64,000 bases of DNA from Mycolicibacterium elephantis DSM 44368 (GTDB taxonomy: Bacteria > Actinomycetota > Actinomycetes > Mycobacteriales > Mycobacteriaceae): the NCBI RefSeq assembly GCF_004014805.1, contig NZ_ATDN01000018.1, positions 1 through 64,000 on the forward strand, in the 5' to 3' direction. The notes under the pieces are model-generated. The model was not told the origin of the DNA and made no database searches. It saw nothing but the letters and a program-made list of their open reading frames with translations. Both the position numbers and the translations under genes were made by a program. Every line of letters starts with the position of its first letter. Position 1 is the stretch's first letter. Positions 61,902 through 64,000 of this stretch are shown piece after piece.

Positions 61902-63779
61902 GTGAGCGCAACCACCACGCGGGCACCGGAGAAGTCGGCGACCACGCCCGACGGCGGGGCCGCCGCTGCCGCCGCCGCGAAACCTGCCGCCAAGACCGCC
62001 GCTGCCTCGGTCGAACGCATTGAGCCACAACAGCTCACCGGAGCGCAGGCCGTGATCCGGGCCCTGGAGGTGCTCGACGTCGATGTCGTCTTCGGTATTC
62101 CGGGCGGCGCCGTGTTGCCGGTCTATGACCCGCTTTTCGACTCGCAGAAGCTGCGCCACGTGTTGGTCCGCCACGAGCAGGGGGCGGGTCACGCCGCCAG
62201 CGGATACGCGCACGCCACCGGCAAGGTCGGGGTGTGCATGGCGACCTCGGGTCCCGGCGCGACGAACCTGGTCACTCCGCTGGCCGACGCGCACATGGAC
62301 TCCATTCCCGTGGTGGCGATCACCGGTCAGGTCGGGCGCGGGCTGATCGGCACCGACGCGTTCCAGGAAGCAGACATCTCCGGCATCACGATGCCGATCA
62401 CCAAGCACAACTTCCTGGTCCGCAACGGCGATGACATCCCGCGGGTGATCGCCGAGGCGTTCCACATCGCCTCGTCGGGCCGCCCGGGTCCGGTGCTCGT
62501 CGACATCCCCAAGGATGTGCTGCAGGGCCAGTGCACGTTCAGCTGGCCGCCGCAGCTGGACCTGCCCGGGTACAAGCCCAACACCAAGCCGCACAGCCGC
62601 CAGGTGCGTGAGGCGGCCAAGCTGATCGCCGCCGCGCGCAAGCCGGTGCTCTACGTCGGCGGTGGCGTGATCCGCGGCGAGGCCAGCGAGGAGCTGCGCC
62701 AGCTGGCCGAGCTGACCGGCATCCCGGTGGTCACCACGCTGATGGCGCGCGGGGCGTTTCCCGACAGCCATCCGCAGAACATGGGCATGCCCGGTATGCA
62801 CGGCACCGTGTCCGCGGTGGCCGCGCTCCAGCGCAGCGACCTGCTGATCGCGCTGGGCACCCGCTTCGACGACCGGGTGACGGGCAAGCTGGATTCGTTT
62901 GCGCCGGAGGCCAAGGTCATTCACGCCGACATCGACCCCGCCGAGATCGGCAAGAACCGCCACGCCGACGTGCCGATCGTCGGTGACGTCAAGAACGTGA
63001 TCACCGATCTGATCGAGGCGCTGCGCCGCGACGGTGCGCTGGGGAACATCGAGATCGACAACTGGATGGAGTATCTGCGCGGCGTGCAAGCGACCTACCC
63101 GCTGAGCTACGGCCCGCAGAGCGACGGCAGCCTGTCGCCGGAGTACGTGATCGAAACGCTGGGCAAGATGGCGGGTCCCGACGCCGTGTATGTGGCAGGC
63201 GTTGGGCAGCACCAGATGTGGGCCGCGCAGTTCATCTCCTACGAGAAGCCCAAGACCTGGTTGAACTCCGGCGGTCTGGGCACCATGGGTTTCGCGGTCC
63301 CCGCCGCGATGGGCGCCAAGTTCGGCAGGCCCGAGGCCGAGGTGTGGGCCATCGACGGTGACGGCTGCTTCCAGATGACCAACCAGGAGTTGGCCACCTG
63401 CGCGGTCGAGGGGGCGCCGATCAAGGTGGCGGTGATCAACAACGGCAACCTCGGCATGGTCCGGCAGTGGCAGACGCTGTTCTACGAAGAGCGGTACAGC
63501 CAAACGGATCTGGCCACTCACTCGCGGCGGATCCCGGATTTCGTGAAGCTGGCAGAGGCGCTCGGTTGCGTCGGACTGCGTTGTGAGCGTGCCGAGGACG
63601 TCGAGGCCGTCATCAAGCAGGCGCGGGAGATCAACGACCGCCCGGTGGTCATCGACTTCGTCGTCGGCGCCGACGCCCAGGTGTGGCCGATGGTCGCCGC
63701 GGGCACCAGCAACGACGAGATCCAGGCCGCCCGGGGTATCCGCCCGCTGTTCGACGACCCGGAAGAGGGGCACGCCTGA
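61902..63779 (+). CDS. ilvB: Acetolactate synthase large subunit
   Basis: This 625-residue thiamine diphosphate enzyme makes acetolactate or acetohydroxybutyrate, the first common step of valine, leucine and isoleucine synthesis. The catalytic Glu is in [17 protein letters not shown]; the ThDP/Mg motif is [12 protein letters not shown]...NNGNLG. FAD and herbicide-site regions are also recognisable. The first 40 residues are Ala-rich and unconserved. GTG 61902 follows AGGAGAAAG. It overlaps ilvN by one base. Confidence 0.95.
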   Translation: MSATTTRAPEKSATTPDGGAAAAAAAKPAAKTAAASVERIEPQQLTGAQAVIRALEVLDVDVVFGIPGGAVLPVYDPLFDSQKLRHVLVRHEQGAGHAASGYAHATGKVGVCMATSGPGATNLVTPLADAHMDSIPVVAITGQVGRGLIGTDAFQEADISGITMPITKHNFLVRNGDDIPRVIAEAFHIASSGRPGPVLVDIPKDVLQGQCTFSWPPQLDLPGYKPNTKPHSRQVREAAKLIAAARKPVLYVGGGVIRGEASEELRQLAELTGIPVVTTLMARGAFPDSHPQNMGMPGMHGTVSAVAALQRSDLLIALGTRFDDRVTGKLDSFAPEAKVIHADIDPAEIGKNRHADVPIVGDVKNVITDLIEALRRDGALGNIEIDNWMEYLRGVQATYPLSYGPQSDGSLSPEYVIETLGKMAGPDAVYVAGVGQHQMWAAQFISYEKPKTWLNSGGLGTMGFAVPAAMGAKFGRPEAEVWAIDGDGCFQMTNQELATCAVEGAPIKVAVINNGNLGMVRQWQTLFYEERYSQTDLATHSRRIPDFVKLAEALGCVGLRCERAEDVEAVIKQAREINDRPVVIDFVVGADAQVWPMVAAGTSNDEIQAARGIRPLFDDPEEGHA

Positions 63780-64000
63780 TGAGCGCCAAGACGCACACGC
63801 TGTCGGTGCTCGTCGAGGACAAACCCGGTGTGCTGGCCAGGGTGGCGTCGCTGTTCTCCCGGCGTGGCTTCAACATTCAGTCGTTGGCGGTCGGTGCCAC
63901 CGAGCACAAGGACATGTCCCGGATGACGATCGTCGTCAGCGTCGAAGAGGCGCCGCTCGAGCAGATCACCAAACAGCTCAACAAGCTGGTCAACGTGATC
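63779..64000 (+). CDS. ilvN: Acetolactate synthase small subunit (partial)
   Basis: The first 74 codons are present and the gene runs off the right edge. [25 protein letters not shown] and [26 protein letters not shown] form the first ACT domain, which binds valine for feedback control of IlvB. TGATG coupling to ilvB ensures co-translation. Confidence 0.93.
   Translation, partial: MSAKTHTLSVLVEDKPGVLARVASLFSRRGFNIQSLAVGATEHKDMSRMTIVVSVEEAPLEQITKQLNKLVNVI

Overview
The window looks like a chromosomal segment of an environmental, rapid-growing type mycobacterium (Mycolicibacterium/Mycobacterium). It is uniformly GC-rich and uses many GTG starts. It carries a complete yrbE/mce operon. Its housekeeping genes follow the order I know from M. 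tuberculosis around ligA, gatC-gatA-pfkA, gatB, lppZ, a DoxX gene, cfp6 and ilvB-ilvN. No tRNA, rRNA or CRISPR array was recognised.

Layout. (1) 1-2.4 kb: the end of a proline-rich membrane protein, then a 4CL-type acyl-CoA ligase and an MmcQ/YjbR-like gene on the minus strand. (2) 2.4-44.0 kb: a block of about 41.6 kb of catabolic and uptake genes that looks inserted. It is bounded by an imperfect direct repeat of about 175-200 bp (2257-2432 and 44002-44200). The right copy carries only the first codons of the MmcQ-like gene, so the block appears to sit in what was the intergenic region between that gene and ligA. (3) 44.2-54.5 kb: ligA, a small Cys-rich protein, a five-gene set of SpeE-like/DUF350/DUF4247/DUF2617/DUF4178 proteins, an ACT-domain protein, a glyoxalase-fold protein, gatC-gatA and pfkA. 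(4) 54.5-64 kb: a MarR/NAD(P)-binding pair, gatB, a TetR/SDR/Gdx-type SMR exporter group, lppZ, doxX, cfp6, and ilvB-ilvN behind a branched-chain amino acid attenuator.

The 2.4-44 kb block is the most unusual part. It encodes seven acyl-CoA dehydrogenase-family proteins, six of them in three long/short pairs. It also has a thiolase, a two-subunit CoA-transferase/IpdAB-like enzyme, a family III CoA-transferase, two intact crotonases and one decayed crotonase, and three SDRs, one of the mycofactocin-coupled type. Further genes encode an aldehyde dehydrogenase, a KstD-like flavoprotein, a KshA-like Rieske oxygenase and a KshB-like reductase. There is also a P450 with its own 3Fe-4S ferredoxin, an acyl-CoA ligase, a split kinase/ACAD pair resembling ACAD10/11 and LvaA/LvaC, an F420-type oxidoreductase, and a full mce importer (yrbEA, yrbEB, mceA-F, two Mas proteins, a CAP protein). 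Nine copies of one palindromic operator, consensus CMTACYNRGTAGTATG, stand before nearly every transcription unit in the block, including the resident TetR gene. I see none outside the block. The working model is one regulon for import and oxidative, CoA-linked breakdown of a steroid-like or other polycyclic isoprenoid substrate. The substrate is inferred, not shown: the classical ring-cleavage genes (HsaA-D type) are absent.
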